From Faeciplasma sp964650705 (GTDB lineage Bacteria; Bacillota; Clostridia; Oscillospirales; Ruminococcaceae): 64,000 nt of DNA. The stretch lies in NCBI GenBank assembly GCA_964650705.1, contig CAZYUJ010000003.1, positions 124,001-188,000 on the forward strand. The letters are read 5' to 3'. This document shows positions 7,906 through 17,029 of the stretch, piece after piece (position 1 is the stretch's first letter; the number at the start of each line of letters is the position of its first letter). The position numbers were made by a program, and so were the translations under genes. The notes below the pieces were generated by a model. The model was not told where the DNA came from, did no database searches, and saw only the letters and a program-made list of their open reading frames with translations.

Positions 7906-8578
7906 CTGCGCCTCCTATAACTTCGTCAAATACGACTGAGCCTGTGTTGATGTTGATGATTCGTCCGCCGAAATATCTGATAAGGTCGTGCTGGTGTGTA
8001 ACCATCAAAACGGTGGTTCCGCAATCGTTGATAGCCTTCAAAAGATCGACGATCTCATAGCTTCTTGCGGGGTCTACGTTGCCGGTAGGCTCGTCCGCAA
8101 TGATGAGCTGAGGGTCGTTGACCAAGGCTCTCGCCAAGGCAACACGCTGCTGTTCGCCGCCCGAAAGATCGCTCGGATAGGATTTTGCCTTGCTGGTCAA
8201 GCCCACCAAGCTTATAACATAGGGCACACGGGTGCGGATATATTTTTGAGGTGCGTCGATAACACGCAAAGCGAATGCGATGTTGTCATAAACAGTCAGA
8301 TTCGGGATGAGTCTGAAATCCTGAAAAACGACGCCGATAGTTCTTCTTAAGTGAGGGACCTTGCGCTTTTTCATTTTGTTAAGGTTGTAGCCGTTAACAA
8401 AGACCTCACCCTCGGTCGCGTTAAGCTCTTTGAGCAAAAGCTTTATAAGGGTGGATTTGCCGGCGCCGGAGTTGCCCACAACAAAGGCAAACTCACCGTC
8501 GTTAAGCTTCAAGTTAACGTGGTCCAAGGCTTTTTGTCCGTTAGGATATGTATAAGATACGTTGCGTAGTTCGACCAT
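7886..8578 (-). CDS. ftsE: Cell division ATP-binding protein FtsE
   Basis: A 230-residue ABC ATPase. It shows Walker A (GNSGAGKS), the signature LSGGEQQRVALARAL, Walker B (LIIADEP) with the following Gly-Asn-Val typical of FtsE, and the switch His (VTHQHD). It powers FtsX-dependent activation of the M23 hydrolase at the septum. It is the first gene of the operon. The ATG follows GGAGATAATA. Confidence 0.95.
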   Translation of the reverse strand: MVELRNVSYTYPNGQKALDHVNLKLNDGEFAFVVGNSGAGKSTLIKLLLKELNATEGEVFVNGYNLNKMKKRKVPHLRRTIGVVFQDFRLIPNLTVYDNIAFALRVIDAPQKYIRTRVPYVISLVGLTSKAKSYPSDLSGGEQQRVALARALVNDPQLIIADEPTGNVDPARSYEIVDLLKAINDCGTTVLMVTHQHDLIRYFGGRIININTGSVVFDEVIGGADEIQQL

Positions 8579-8641
8579 TATTATCTCCTGTAAAAAAGTT
8601 TAAGGGGTTGAAGTAAATGGGTGAAAAAGTCCTTATCTGAG

Positions 8642-8675
8642 AAAAAAGAGCAAAACATTAAAATTTTGCTCTTTT
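8642..8675. terminator. Bidirectional terminator between the regulator and ftsE
   Basis: AGAGCAAAA pairs with TTTTGCTCT across an eight-base loop, with A and T runs on either side. It ends the minus-strand CdaR-like transcript before ftsE. Confidence 0.8.
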
Positions 8676-8703
8676 GTCGGTCATAAATGTCTAATATGTA
8701 TGA

Positions 8704-9789
8704 TCAGAACTTAACGGGGTTGGAAGAAAGATATTTCTTAACCATAAGTGCGATCTTGAAGATGATCGCATGATCAAATTCTCTGAGGTCAAGTCCTGTT
8801 AGCTTCTTGATCTTTTCAAGACGGTATACAAGTGTGTTTCTGTGAACGAAGAGCTTTCTTGAAGTTTCGGAAACGTTAAGGTTGTTTTCAAAGAACTTCT
8901 GGATGGTGAAGAGGGTCTCCTGATCCAAGCTCTCGATAGAGCCCTTTTTGAACACTTCTTTAAGGAAGGTCTCACAAAGAGTTGTGGGCAAGTGATAGAT
9001 AAGTCTTGCGATGCCGAGGTTTTCATAGGAAATAATGGTCTTGTCGGTGTCAAATACCTTGCCGACTTCAAGGGCGATCTGAGCTTCCTTGAAGGATACT
9101 GCGAGTGCACGGATGTTATCAACAACTGTGCCGATGCCGATGTTGACCTTTGTATAGAATTCGCCCGAAAGGGTGTCCGAAATGGAGAAAGCAAGCTTTT
9201 CAAGGTCATAAAGCTCGATTCCGGGGCGAACCTCCTTTATCAAAATAACGTCAGATTCTGTAATGTTAAAGACAAAGTCCTTGTTCTTGTCGGGGAAGAG
9301 GTTTTGGATCACGTCGAACGCAGAAACCTCGTTCGAGGAGAGGATCCTTATAAGGAATACGACACGGCTGACGTCCTGATTGAAGTGGAGCTCTCTGGCT
9401 TTGATTTGAATATCGCCGGGGAGAACGTTATCCAATACGACGTTTTTGATGAAGTTGTTGCGGTCATATTTTTCATCATAGAACTGCTGCAGGCTTGCGA
9501 GTGTTACGGAAAGCAAAGATGCATATCTATAAGCTGAATCGTCGGTACCCTCAACAAAAACGGCATATTCAGCCTTGGTCTTTGAGCCGAAGGGGCGATA
9601 TGTATAGCCGTCACGAATGAAAAAATCGAACGAATCGTTCATATCGAGCGAAACATATTCGTTGGTGGTGCCGATCTTGGAATGATCCGAACAGGCAACG
9701 ATCACGGAGCTTTCGTCGATAACGCCGATCTCGCAGCCGATGGTATCAACCATTTGGTGAATGATTCCCTGGAACAGTCTGTTAGACAT
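8704..9789 (-). CDS. CdaR/PucR-family transcriptional regulator
   Basis: A 361-residue regulator. The C-terminal helix-turn-helix of the PucR/CdaR type is clear: FFENNLNVSETSRKLFVHRN followed by TLVYRLEKI near residues 300-335. Upstream is a GGDEF-like middle domain as in CdaR. The N-terminal 100 residues (HQMVDTIGCEIGVIDESS) resemble the sensory domain of the sugar-diacid regulator CdaR, but the ligand is unknown. It is transcribed alone, with no target operon beside it. Its upstream gap of about 290 bases is AT-rich and, apart from the ptsH terminator, shows no structure I recognise. Confidence 0.8.
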   Translation of the reverse strand: MSNRLFQGIIHQMVDTIGCEIGVIDESSVIVACSDHSKIGTTNEYVSLDMNDSFDFFIRDGYTYRPFGSKTKAEYAVFVEGTDDSAYRYASLLSVTLASLQQFYDEKYDRNNFIKNVVLDNVLPGDIQIKARELHFNQDVSRVVFLIRILSSNEVSAFDVIQNLFPDKNKDFVFNITESDVILIKEVRPGIELYDLEKLAFSISDTLSGEFYTKVNIGIGTVVDNIRALAVSFKEAQIALEVGKVFDTDKTIISYENLGIARLIYHLPTTLCETFLKEVFKKGSIESLDQETLFTIQKFFENNLNVSETSRKLFVHRNTLVYRLEKIKKLTGLDLREFDHAIIFKIALMVKKYLSSNPVKF

Positions 9790-10017
9790 TTGATTTTCTC
9801 CCTACATTACAGAATTTTTATCGGTTATGTTCGTTTTTATTAATAACAGGGGACAAGCACCCCCGCTATTTCATCAATTATAACAAATTGTAACATATTT
9901 TTTCGGCAAATGTGTTAATAAATTGTTAAGATAACAAAAAATCATAACATTTTTTATACAAAGTAACCAACGCAGCGAAAAAACCGCTTATTTTGGCAGC
10001 TTTTTTGGTAAAAATAC

Positions 10018-10054
10018 GCAAAATAAACGGCTGATCCTTGGAATCAGCCGTTTA
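10018..10054 (-). terminator. Hairpin downstream of ptsH
   Basis: AAACGGCTGAT pairs with ATCAGCCGTTT and is followed on the minus strand by a TTATTTT stretch. It probably terminates the HPr transcript. Confidence 0.7.
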
Positions 10055-10083
10055 CAGTCTTTAAGATAAAGGGGATAAAAAGA

Positions 10084-10350
10084 TTATTCTTCTTCGAATT
10101 CGCTTTCAACGAGTTCAACGAGATCGCTTACTGCAGCAACTTCGTCAGCGCCGTCAGCAATGATTCTGATCTCGGTTCCGCCGATGATACCGAGGGACAA
10201 AACGCCCAAAAGGCTCTTGCCGTTAACTCTTCTCTCTTCCTTTTCAACCCAGATGCTGGACTTGAATTCGTTAGCCTTCTGGATGAAGAAGGTAGCGGGA
10301 CGAGCGTGCAAACCAACCTGATTCTTAACTACTACATCTTTTACGAACAT
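10084..10350 (-). CDS. ptsH: Phosphocarrier protein HPr
   Basis: An 88-residue HPr. His15 in VGLHARPAT is the residue phosphorylated by PTS enzyme I. Ser46 in NGKSLLGVLSLGI is the HPr-kinase site used in Gram-positive catabolite control. Both are present, so this is HPr rather than Crh. The open frame runs 48 codons further upstream. The ATG at 10350 is chosen because it starts the conserved domain and follows a GGAGAG site. No ptsI is adjacent. Confidence 0.93.
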   Translation of the reverse strand: MFVKDVVVKNQVGLHARPATFFIQKANEFKSSIWVEKEERRVNGKSLLGVLSLGIIGGTEIRIIADGADEVAAVSDLVELVESEFEEE

Positions 10351-10578
10351 TTCAATAACTCTCCATTTCAAATCAATCGATAGGGCACAGTTGCCAATGT
10401 AACTGTACATTAGTATACAAATTAAATCCGCCTTAGTCAACAAGCAAATATGCCTAAAATTTGATTTTTGGCTAAATTTCTGCTTTGTGCTCACTAATCA
10501 CCAAACGTGAACGCACCAAGTTGTGCAACTTTTACAATAGTTTTTAGCGTTTAAAAGCAATGTAAACAAAGAAAAACG

Positions 10579-11337
10579 TCATTCTTCTCCGAAATACTTC
10601 GGGTTTTCCTCATATTGTGCCGTTATTTCCGACAAATATGCGCGGTCAACGTCATCAAGCGGCGCATTTTCCAATAGCTCGGGGCGCTTTAAATAGGTCT
10701 CTTCGAGTGATTTTTTGCGCCGCCATTTCATGATGTTTGCGTGATGACCCGACAAAAGGATCTCGGGGACTCGCATGCCCTCCCAGACTTCAGGACGTGT
10801 ATACTGAGGATATTCCAAAAGTCCGTTGAAATGGCTTTCGTCCTCATAGCAATCGGGCTGAGAAAGAGTGCCGTCGAGCATTCTGACAACGGAATCGACC
10901 AAAACCATCGCCGGGAGCTCGCCGCCTGTCAAAACATAATCACCGATCGATATCTCCTCATCAACGATCTTATCCAAAACTCGCTGGTCAACGCCCTCAT
11001 AGTGTCCGCAAAGGATAAAGATATCCTCCATTTGGGAGAGCTCGACGCTTCTTTTCTGAGTCAGGGTCTTGCCCTTGGGGGACATATAGATAACGTGGGG
11101 CTTGCGGCCTTTTGTGACGGCTGAAAAACAGCGATATATCGGCTCTGCCATCAAAAGCATTCCCTGGCGCTCGCTATACGGCGTGTCGTCAACTCGGTGG
11201 TGCTTATCGAATGCCCAATCTCGGATCTGATGGCAATGAAGCTCGAACACGCCCTTGGCACGGGCTCTTCCGACGATGCTCTGTGAAAGATATGTCTCGC
11301 AGATCTCGGGGAAGAGGGTCGCAATGTCTATCCTCAT
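10579..11337 (-). CDS. trmD: tRNA (guanine-37-N1)-methyltransferase TrmD
   Basis: A 252-residue SPOUT methyltransferase that uses SAM to methylate G37 next to the anticodon, preventing +1 frameshifts. The trefoil-knot segment is clear (SIGDYVLTGGELPAM), with the YTRPEVWEG motif and the C-terminal RNA-binding helices. The ATG overlaps the rimM stop by four bases, so translation is coupled. It is the last gene of the ffh-rimM-trmD series. rplS, which often follows, is not seen. Confidence 0.96.
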   Translation of the reverse strand: MRIDIATLFPEICETYLSQSIVGRARAKGVFELHCHQIRDWAFDKHHRVDDTPYSERQGMLLMAEPIYRCFSAVTKGRKPHVIYMSPKGKTLTQKRSVELSQMEDIFILCGHYEGVDQRVLDKIVDEEISIGDYVLTGGELPAMVLVDSVVRMLDGTLSQPDCYEDESHFNGLLEYPQYTRPEVWEGMRVPEILLSGHHANIMKWRRKKSLEETYLKRPELLENAPLDDVDRAYLSEITAQYEENPKYFGEE

Positions 11338-11831
11338 TCAAAAAGTCCCTCCATCGGCCATATCAACATCTTTCCGCCCTCGATATCGGTCGAGAGCACA
11401 ACGGAAGGGATCGCGGGGATGTAATATGCCCTGTCGCCGTCCGTTATCTCATAAACGTCGTTGGCGCCTGTCTTTAAAACGTCGGTGAGCTTGCCATAGA
11501 ACTTGCCCTGCTCGTCATAGATATCAAGTCCGATAAGGTCGGCAACAAAATAACTGCCTTCGGGCAATTTTGCGTCCGATCTATCCATATATAATATGCG
11601 GTTTCGAAGGGTCTGCGCCTCCTCAACGGTCTCAACGCCGCCGATCTTTGCGATGACCATGTTTCCGTGAGGGCGGGACTGCTTCATGTCATAGACTTTT
11701 GTGCCGTCTTTGTTATATAGCTTTTTGAATTTACAGAAATATTCAGGGCTGTCGCACCAGGGCTGGACTCTGACCTCACCTTTGATTCCGTGAGTTGAAA
11801 CGATCTGCCCGATCTCGAGATATTGTATCAT
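11334..11831 (-). CDS. rimM: 16S rRNA maturation factor RimM
   Basis: A 165-residue protein with the RimM opening (IGQIVSTHGIKGEVRV) and a C-terminal PRC-barrel segment (VADLIGLDIYDE). It helps mature the 30S head domain and binds S19. It is translationally coupled to trmD. The gap to khpA upstream is unusually large (about 318 bases) and holds a terminator and an inverted-repeat element, so rimM-trmD may need its own promoter. Confidence 0.94.
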   Translation of the reverse strand: MIQYLEIGQIVSTHGIKGEVRVQPWCDSPEYFCKFKKLYNKDGTKVYDMKQSRPHGNMVIAKIGGVETVEEAQTLRNRILYMDRSDAKLPEGSYFVADLIGLDIYDEQGKFYGKLTDVLKTGANDVYEITDGDRAYYIPAIPSVVLSTDIEGGKMLIWPMEGLFE

Positions 11832-11923
11832 TAAAAACCTCCGATGATTGAATAGTTATATATGATCAAGCTCATTAGCGCTTGTGTTATTTGAAATTAT
11901 GAATAATCGTGTCAAAAGCTCCG

Positions 11924-12025
11924 CCAAAGGGACAACCCCAGGAGGGAGCTGAACGGGCATATGTGTTTTGATCAGGAGACTGCAAGGTGTGAGCACGCAG
12001 CTCCCTCCTTTGGTTTTCCCTCTGG
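11924..12025. repeat. 102-bp inverted-repeat element inside the ffh-trmD operon
   Basis: Two 27-base arms (11924-11950 and 11999-12025) are inverted copies with about four mismatches. Their inner 11 bases, AGGAGGGAGCT and AGCTCCCTCCT, match perfectly. The roughly 48-base centre is unstructured. The arms resemble the CTCCCTC-type repeats near 24.2 kb. Short open frames crossing it look accidental. It may be a MITE-like or REP-like insertion. Confidence 0.7.
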
Positions 12026-12106
12026 ACTCTCTTTCCTGACCTCCCACCTGTCGAAGAGAGGCGTTTGTGCCCAAAATTAAAACAGCATATGCTCTTTTCA
12101 CATAAA

Positions 12107-12133
12107 CAAAAACAGCTCAAGTTTCTTGAGCTG
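12107..12133 (-). terminator. Terminator downstream of khpA
   Basis: On the minus strand CAGCTCAAG and CTTGAGCTG form a stem followed by TTTTTGTTT. It would split the operon between khpA and rimM-trmD. Confidence 0.85.
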
Positions 12134-12149
12134 CGGCGTTTGGCTGTGA

Positions 12150-12383
12150 TCAGTCGATCTCAACCATTATCTTTTCGTTTGCCTTTGTAGCAGCGGCACG
12201 CATAACGGTTCTTATTGCCTTTGCAATTCTGCCCTGCTTGCCGATAACTCTGCCCATGTCGTCAGATGCTACGTGAAGATGATAAACGACAACGCCCTCT
12301 TCGTTGGGCTCGTCCTTAACGACTTCGATTGCTTCCTTATCCTCGACAAGGCCGGAAACGATTACTTTTAAAAGCTCTGTCAT
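12150..12383 (-). CDS. khpA: KH-domain RNA-binding protein KhpA
   Basis: A 77-residue single KH domain. The GXXG loop is visible as GKQG in GRVIGKQGRIAKAIRTVM. KhpA, usually paired with KhpB/Jag, is a small-RNA and mRNA binder linked to cell elongation and division in Gram-positives. Its place between rpsP and rimM is the standard Firmicutes arrangement. The ATG follows AAAAGGAGACTCG. Confidence 0.93.
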   Translation of the reverse strand: MTELLKVIVSGLVEDKEAIEVVKDEPNEEGVVVYHLHVASDDMGRVIGKQGRIAKAIRTVMRAAATKANEKIMVEID

Positions 12384-12504
12384 TTCGAGTCTCCTTTTAA
12401 ATAAAGATAATAACCCCTAACAGTTTCAAGTTGTCCTCTGAAAGAATCAGCAAGGCTGGGGAAATAAGTAGTGTGTCGCCTTGCTGACCGAAATCTTTTA
12501 AAGA

Positions 12505-12747
12505 TTAGAGGATGCCGTTCTTCTTGAGAAGTACCTTAACGGTGTCGGTGGGCTGAGCACCGGTGGAAACCCACTTCTGAACCTTTTCAGCGTCTACCTT
12601 GAGGGTAGTGGGCTCGGTGGTAGGATCATAGTAGCCGATCTCTTCGATGAAACGACCGTCTCTGGGGTATCTCGAATCAGCAACAACGATTCTGTAGAAG
12701 GGAGCCTTCTTAGCACCGATTCTTCTAAGTCTGATCTTTACTGCCAT
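12505..12747 (-). CDS. rpsP: 30S ribosomal protein S16
   Basis: An 80-residue S16 with the family opening (MAVKIRLRRIGAKKAPFYRI) and the RDGRFIEEIGYYDP motif. It binds the 5' domain of 16S rRNA. The frame extends 27 codons upstream, but the ATG at 12747 follows a perfect GGAGGTGAA site and begins the conserved sequence. It belongs to the ylxM-ffh-rpsP-khpA transcription unit. Confidence 0.97.
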   Translation of the reverse strand: MAVKIRLRRIGAKKAPFYRIVVADSRYPRDGRFIEEIGYYDPTTEPTTLKVDAEKVQKWVSTGAQPTDTVKVLLKKNGIL

Positions 12748-12811
12748 TGTAAATTCACCTCCGAATTTAGTTTGAATATATATTAACCTTTTGCGTTTTG
12801 CCTTGGTTAAT

Positions 12812-14194
12812 CTACTTGAAGTTTTCAAGGCTCTTCATAAGATCCTTGTTATTGAAGCCCGAAGGCATCTTGGACATTTTGCGCTTGCCCTTGCCGTTTT
12901 TGCCCGAGCCTGTGATGCCCATTTGCTTCATCATCTTTTGCATCTGTTCATATTGCTTGATGAGTCGGTTGACGTCCTCGACTCTTGTGCCCGAGCCGGC
13001 TGCGATTCTTCTCTTTCGGGAAGGAGTGATGATCGAGGGCTTTGCACGCTCTTGGGGTGTCATCGAGAGGATCATAGCTTCGGTTCTCGGAAGCTGACGC
13101 TCGTCGATCATGTCGTCGCTTATGTTGTTGCCGCCCGGCATCATCGAAATCAGAGATCTTAAAGAGCCCATCTTTCTGATCTGCTTCATCTGATCTAAAA
13201 GATCGTTAAAGTCAAATCCGCCCGACTCAAGCTTTTTAGCCATCTTTTCGGCATCCGCTTCGTCAATATTCGAGGAAGCCTTTTCGATAAGAGTGAGCAT
13301 ATCGCCCATGCCCAAGATCCTTGACGCCATTCTTTGAGGATGGAACGCCTCGAACTCATCGAGCTTTTCGCCCATACCGACGAACTTGATCGGCTTGCCG
13401 GTTACAGCCAAAACAGAAAGTGCCGCACCGCCTCTGGTGTCAGAGTCGAGCTTTGTCAAAATTACCGAGTCGATGGAAAGAGTCTCGTCAAAGCTCTTTG
13501 CGACGTTAACGGCATCCTGACCGGTCATAGCGTCAACAACGAGGATTATCTCGTTGGGGGAAGCTATTGCTTGAATGTCCTTTAATTCCTGCATAAGCTC
13601 TTCATCAATGTGAAGTCGGCCTGCGGTATCAAGGATGACTATATCATTTCCGTGATCCTTGGCGTGTGCCAAAGCACGGCGTGTGATCTCTCTCGGGTCG
13701 ATCTGACCGAGCTCAAAAACAGGAACGCCTGCGCGCTCACCGACGACCTTTAGCTGGTCTATTGCAGCAGGACGGTAGATGTCACATCCGACCAAAAGCG
13801 GACGCTTATCCTGTGCCTTGAAATATTTTGCGAGCTTAGCGGCGTGTGTTGTCTTACCGCTGCCCTGAAGTCCGCACATCATGATAACACAAGGCGGCTT
13901 GTTCGGGAAATTTATCTTCGAGTTAGATTCGCCCATCAAAGCGATCAACTCTTCGTTTACTATCTTAATAACCTGCTGTGCAGGGGTAAGGCTTTCCAAT
14001 ACGTCAGCACCGACGCAGCGCTCGGTGACCTTCGCAACGAAGTCCTTGACGACTTTATAGCTGACGTCAGCCTCCAAAAGCGCCATTCGCACTTCCTTCA
14101 TCGAAGCCTTAACGTCAGCTTCGGTAAGTCTTCCGTGAGACTTGAGCTTTTTAAATACCGCACCAAGCTTTTCGCTTAATCCCTCAAACGCCAT
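12812..14194 (-). CDS. ffh: Signal recognition particle GTPase Ffh
   Basis: A 460-residue SRP54 homologue with an N-domain (about residues 1-85), a G-domain with P-loop GLQGSGKTT, DTAGR and TKLD (about 95-295), and a Met-rich M-domain (about 325-435) that binds SRP RNA and signal peptides. It targets nascent membrane proteins to SecYEG through FtsY. The preceding ylxM gene is 14 bases upstream, as in most Firmicutes. No SRP RNA gene was found nearby. Confidence 0.97.
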   Translation of the reverse strand: MAFEGLSEKLGAVFKKLKSHGRLTEADVKASMKEVRMALLEADVSYKVVKDFVAKVTERCVGADVLESLTPAQQVIKIVNEELIALMGESNSKINFPNKPPCVIMMCGLQGSGKTTHAAKLAKYFKAQDKRPLLVGCDIYRPAAIDQLKVVGERAGVPVFELGQIDPREITRRALAHAKDHGNDIVILDTAGRLHIDEELMQELKDIQAIASPNEIILVVDAMTGQDAVNVAKSFDETLSIDSVILTKLDSDTRGGAALSVLAVTGKPIKFVGMGEKLDEFEAFHPQRMASRILGMGDMLTLIEKASSNIDEADAEKMAKKLESGGFDFNDLLDQMKQIRKMGSLRSLISMMPGGNNISDDMIDERQLPRTEAMILSMTPQERAKPSIITPSRKRRIAAGSGTRVEDVNRLIKQYEQMQKMMKQMGITGSGKNGKGKRKMSKMPSGFNNKDLMKSLENFK

Positions 14195-14208
14195 TAATCA
14201 ATATCCTT

Positions 14209-14580
14209 TCAGCGGTGAGTGGAGTCGATCTCACTCTTTATCTTTTCGAGCTTTTCGATAACGCTCTTTGTAGTTGTATATGATTTGCAGTCAGCGATGA
14301 TAACGTCACACTGTGCCTTAACGCTTTCGAGCAAAGCGTCATATTTCTTCAAAAGGTCGGTCACGCCGATCTTTTCATCAAGCTCAAGGATCGCTTCTTC
14401 GCCGCGCTTGATGGAATCTCTAACGCCCTGACGGGAAATTTCTTCGTTGGCTGCAATTTCGGAAAGGGAGAGGTCTTCGTTGTAATAAAGGTCTAAAACT
14501 TCCCTTTGCTTATCGGTAAGCATACCGCCGTAGATGTCAAGTAATGCTGCAAATTTCAGATCCTTAGCCACAATATTCAC
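14209..14580 (-). CDS. ylxM: YlxM/p13-like helix-turn-helix protein
   Basis: A small helical protein of about 123 residues with a sigma-70 region-4-like helix-turn-helix (LTDKQREVLDLYYNEDLS, then SEIAANEEISRQGVRDSIKR). YlxM is almost always found just upstream of ffh and is thought to modulate SRP. The start is uncertain: GTG at 14580 follows AAAGGAACG and is preferred, with another GTG at 14571. The region upstream to the T-box/aspS block is a 600-base gap without a supported gene. Confidence 0.88.
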   Translation of the reverse strand: MNIVAKDLKFAALLDIYGGMLTDKQREVLDLYYNEDLSLSEIAANEEISRQGVRDSIKRGEEAILELDEKIGVTDLLKKYDALLESVKAQCDVIIADCKSYTTTKSVIEKLEKIKSEIDSTHR

Positions 14581-14920
14581 CCGTTCCTTTCTTTTTAAAC
14601 ACAAAATGTTGATTTTAATGTAAAGTTAAAAAACTTTACAGCAGATATTATAATATACTCTTTGTAATTTGTCAAGAGGGTTTGACGAATTTTCGCGAAA
14701 TTTTTAACTCGCATCAGAAAAGCCCCCTTGAGGGGGTTGGGGGTGACTAAAATAGCATCGCGAAGCGATACCTTTGAACCAACAAACGGGCGTCAGCCTC
14801 GCTTTCTTATACTAATGCGGTCAGTTGCCAACACTGTTTGAAAGAGCGGGCAGTTGTAAGTGACTTTGGAAGTTTGACGAGTCCCCGAGCTGATTTGTTT
14901 GTAAAAATATCTTTTTTCCC

Positions 14921-15172
14921 TTACCAAAGCTTAGTAGAACGGCACTTTAGCTTTAGTAGTCAAAGAGCTAAGCAAGCGGAGAGAAAAGAGAGTCAGGAAG
15001 GGGATACAAAGGGGAAACAATGCCGACGTATAATCCGATGCGGATCATACTTTTGTCAGTCGGCATGCAAAAACGACTTTGTCGTTTTTCAAGCTGCTGC
15101 GGTACGGGCGGCGCTGGCGAACCACCCTCCTATGAGCCCTCTTTTGTCTTCCTTGGGTTTCCCCTTTGGTAA
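14921..15172. repeat. Possible 252-bp inverted-repeat element in an intergenic gap
   Basis: The gap from 14581 to 15209 has no gene I can support. Within it TTACCAAAG (14921-14929) and CTTTGGTAA (15164-15172) form perfect outer ends. Further pairs nest inside: CAAAGGGGAAAC near 15010 against GTTTCCCCTTTG near 15160, ATGCCGAC with GTCGGCAT, and AAAACGACTTTGTCGTTTT. A 122-residue frame and a 50-codon frame cross it, but neither resembles a known protein. 14700-14800 holds other short GC-rich palindromes. Confidence 0.5.
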
Positions 15173-15204
15173 TAAAAAACGGGCATCCCTTCGGACACCC
15201 GTTT
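15173..15204 (-). terminator. Terminator of the hisS-aspS operon
   Basis: On the minus strand AAACGGGTGTCC, a GAA loop and GGGATGCCCGTTT form a stem with G-U pairs, followed by TTTATT. It lies just past the aspS stop codon. Confidence 0.85.
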
Positions 15205-15209
15205 AAGTT

Positions 15210-16985
15210 TTACTTTTCCTCAATATCGACCTTAATGTGAAGATCCTTAAGCTGCTGCTCATCAACAACAGCGGGGCAAGCACTCATCAATTCGCTTGCG
15301 TTCTGAACCTTCGGGAAGGCGAGGACGTCTCTAAGGCTGTCAGCGCCGCACAAGAGCATCGTGATTCTGTCGAGTCCGAGGCCCATGCCGCCGTGCGGAG
15401 GAGCACCGTATTTATAAGCCTCGACCAAGAAGCCGAACTTGGCTTCGATCTCCTCATCGGTCATGCCCAAGGATCTGAACATCTTCTGCTGAAGCTCACA
15501 GTTGTTGATTCGAATAGAGCCGGAGCAAAGCTCAACGCCGTTTAAAACAAGGTCATAGCACTTCGCTCTTACCTTGCCGGGATCGGTGTCGAGATATTCC
15601 AAGCATTCGTCCAAAGGCATTGTGAAGGGATGATGCATAGCGTCCCAATGCTGAGTCTCTTCATTATATTCAAAGAAGGGCATCTCAACGATCCACAAGA
15701 GATTGAACTTGTCCTTGGGAATGATGTCGAGCTTCTTTGCAACGATGAGTCTTAACGCTCCCAAAACAGGCAAAACGACCTTGTTCTTGTCTGCGACGAT
15801 CAAAACAACGTCGCCCTTTTCAGCGCCGAGCTTGGAAATGATCGCATTAAGCTCACCTTCCTTAAGGAATTTAGCAAACGAGCAGTTGGGAGCATCGTCC
15901 ACCCAGCGGATATATGCAAGTCCCTTTGCGCCGATTCCCTTTGCGTGTTCGGTCAGCTTATCGATCTCTTTTCTTGTATATACGTTTGCGGCGTTCTTCG
16001 CAACGATCGCTCTGACAGAGCCGCCCATTTCAAGCGCCGACTTGAATACTACGAAATCAACATCCTTGACGGTTTCGGAAAGGTCGTTGATCTCCATTCC
16101 GAAGCGGGTATCAGGCTTGTCCGAGCCGTAAAGATTCATAGCGTCGGCAAAGGTGAGTCTGGGCAATGGGGTTTCAATGTCGATACCCTTGACCTCTTTA
16201 AAGAGGCGCTTCATAAAGCCCTCACCGATCTGCAAGATGTCCTCAACGTCAACGAAGGACATTTCAAGGTCGATCTGAGTGAATTCGGGCTGACGGTCAG
16301 CACGCAAGTCCTCGTCTCTGAAGCAGCGTGCAAGCTGAATGTAACGGTCAAAGCCGGAGACCATCAAAAGCTGCTTATAGATCTGGGGAGACTGAGGAAG
16401 AGCGTAGAACTTGCCCTCGTGAACACGGGAAGGAACCAAATAGTCACGGGCACCCTCGGGAGTTGAACGGATCATCATCGGGGTCTCGATCTCGACGAAG
16501 TCGTTTTCATAGAAATAATCTCTTGTCACCTTCGCGATCTTGTGGCGCATGAGGATGTTTTGTGTAAGCTCCTGACTTCTGAGGTCGAGATAGCGATACT
16601 TGAGCTTAAGCTCGTCGTTAACTTTTGCGGAGTTTGCGACCTCAAAGGGAGTTGTCTGAGCCTTTGAAAGGATCCTAAGCTCGGTAACTCTGATCTCAAC
16701 GGTACCGGTCTTGATGTCCTTGTTGATGCTCTCTCTGGGTGTGACGTTACCCTTTGCGATGATAACATATTCGTTTCTTATCGTGCCTGCCTTTTCGAAG
16801 ATGTCTCTTGCGGTGTCGTCACCGAAGGCGAGCTGAACGATGCCCGTGCGGTCGCGAAGGTCGATAAAGATGAGGTTTCCAAGGTCTCTTATCTTCTGAA
16901 CGAAGCCGCAGACTGTGACCTCACAAGGTGTCAGCGGAATTTCGGCACAGTAATGTGTGCGGCGCAAATTGCCCATTGTTTCCAT
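15210..16985 (-). CDS. aspS: Aspartyl-tRNA synthetase
   Basis: A 591-residue bacterial-type AspRS. It has an N-terminal OB-fold anticodon-binding domain (about residues 1-110), a class II catalytic core with motif 2 (FRDEDLRADRQPEFTQ), an inserted GAD domain (about 285-410) and motif 3 (GLGLDR). It charges tRNA-Asp. Length matches the bacterial family. It follows hisS by about 44 bases and is controlled by the same T-box leader. Whether it also charges tRNA-Asn cannot be judged. Confidence 0.97.
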   Translation of the reverse strand: METMGNLRRTHYCAEIPLTPCEVTVCGFVQKIRDLGNLIFIDLRDRTGIVQLAFGDDTARDIFEKAGTIRNEYVIIAKGNVTPRESINKDIKTGTVEIRVTELRILSKAQTTPFEVANSAKVNDELKLKYRYLDLRSQELTQNILMRHKIAKVTRDYFYENDFVEIETPMMIRSTPEGARDYLVPSRVHEGKFYALPQSPQIYKQLLMVSGFDRYIQLARCFRDEDLRADRQPEFTQIDLEMSFVDVEDILQIGEGFMKRLFKEVKGIDIETPLPRLTFADAMNLYGSDKPDTRFGMEINDLSETVKDVDFVVFKSALEMGGSVRAIVAKNAANVYTRKEIDKLTEHAKGIGAKGLAYIRWVDDAPNCSFAKFLKEGELNAIISKLGAEKGDVVLIVADKNKVVLPVLGALRLIVAKKLDIIPKDKFNLLWIVEMPFFEYNEETQHWDAMHHPFTMPLDECLEYLDTDPGKVRAKCYDLVLNGVELCSGSIRINNCELQQKMFRSLGMTDEEIEAKFGFLVEAYKYGAPPHGGMGLGLDRITMLLCGADSLRDVLAFPKVQNASELMSACPAVVDEQQLKDLHIKVDIEEK

Positions 16986-17029
16986 AGTTTTATATCTCCT
17001 TTAATTGATTATTTACGGTTTATGATGTT

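Noticed and set aside
10084..10350. Crh instead of HPr
   Set aside because: His15 is present, and Crh lacks it.
14838..15206. A 122-residue plus-strand frame in the gap before aspS
   Set aside because: It overlaps the aspS terminator and an inverted-repeat element, has no good ribosome site and resembles no protein family.
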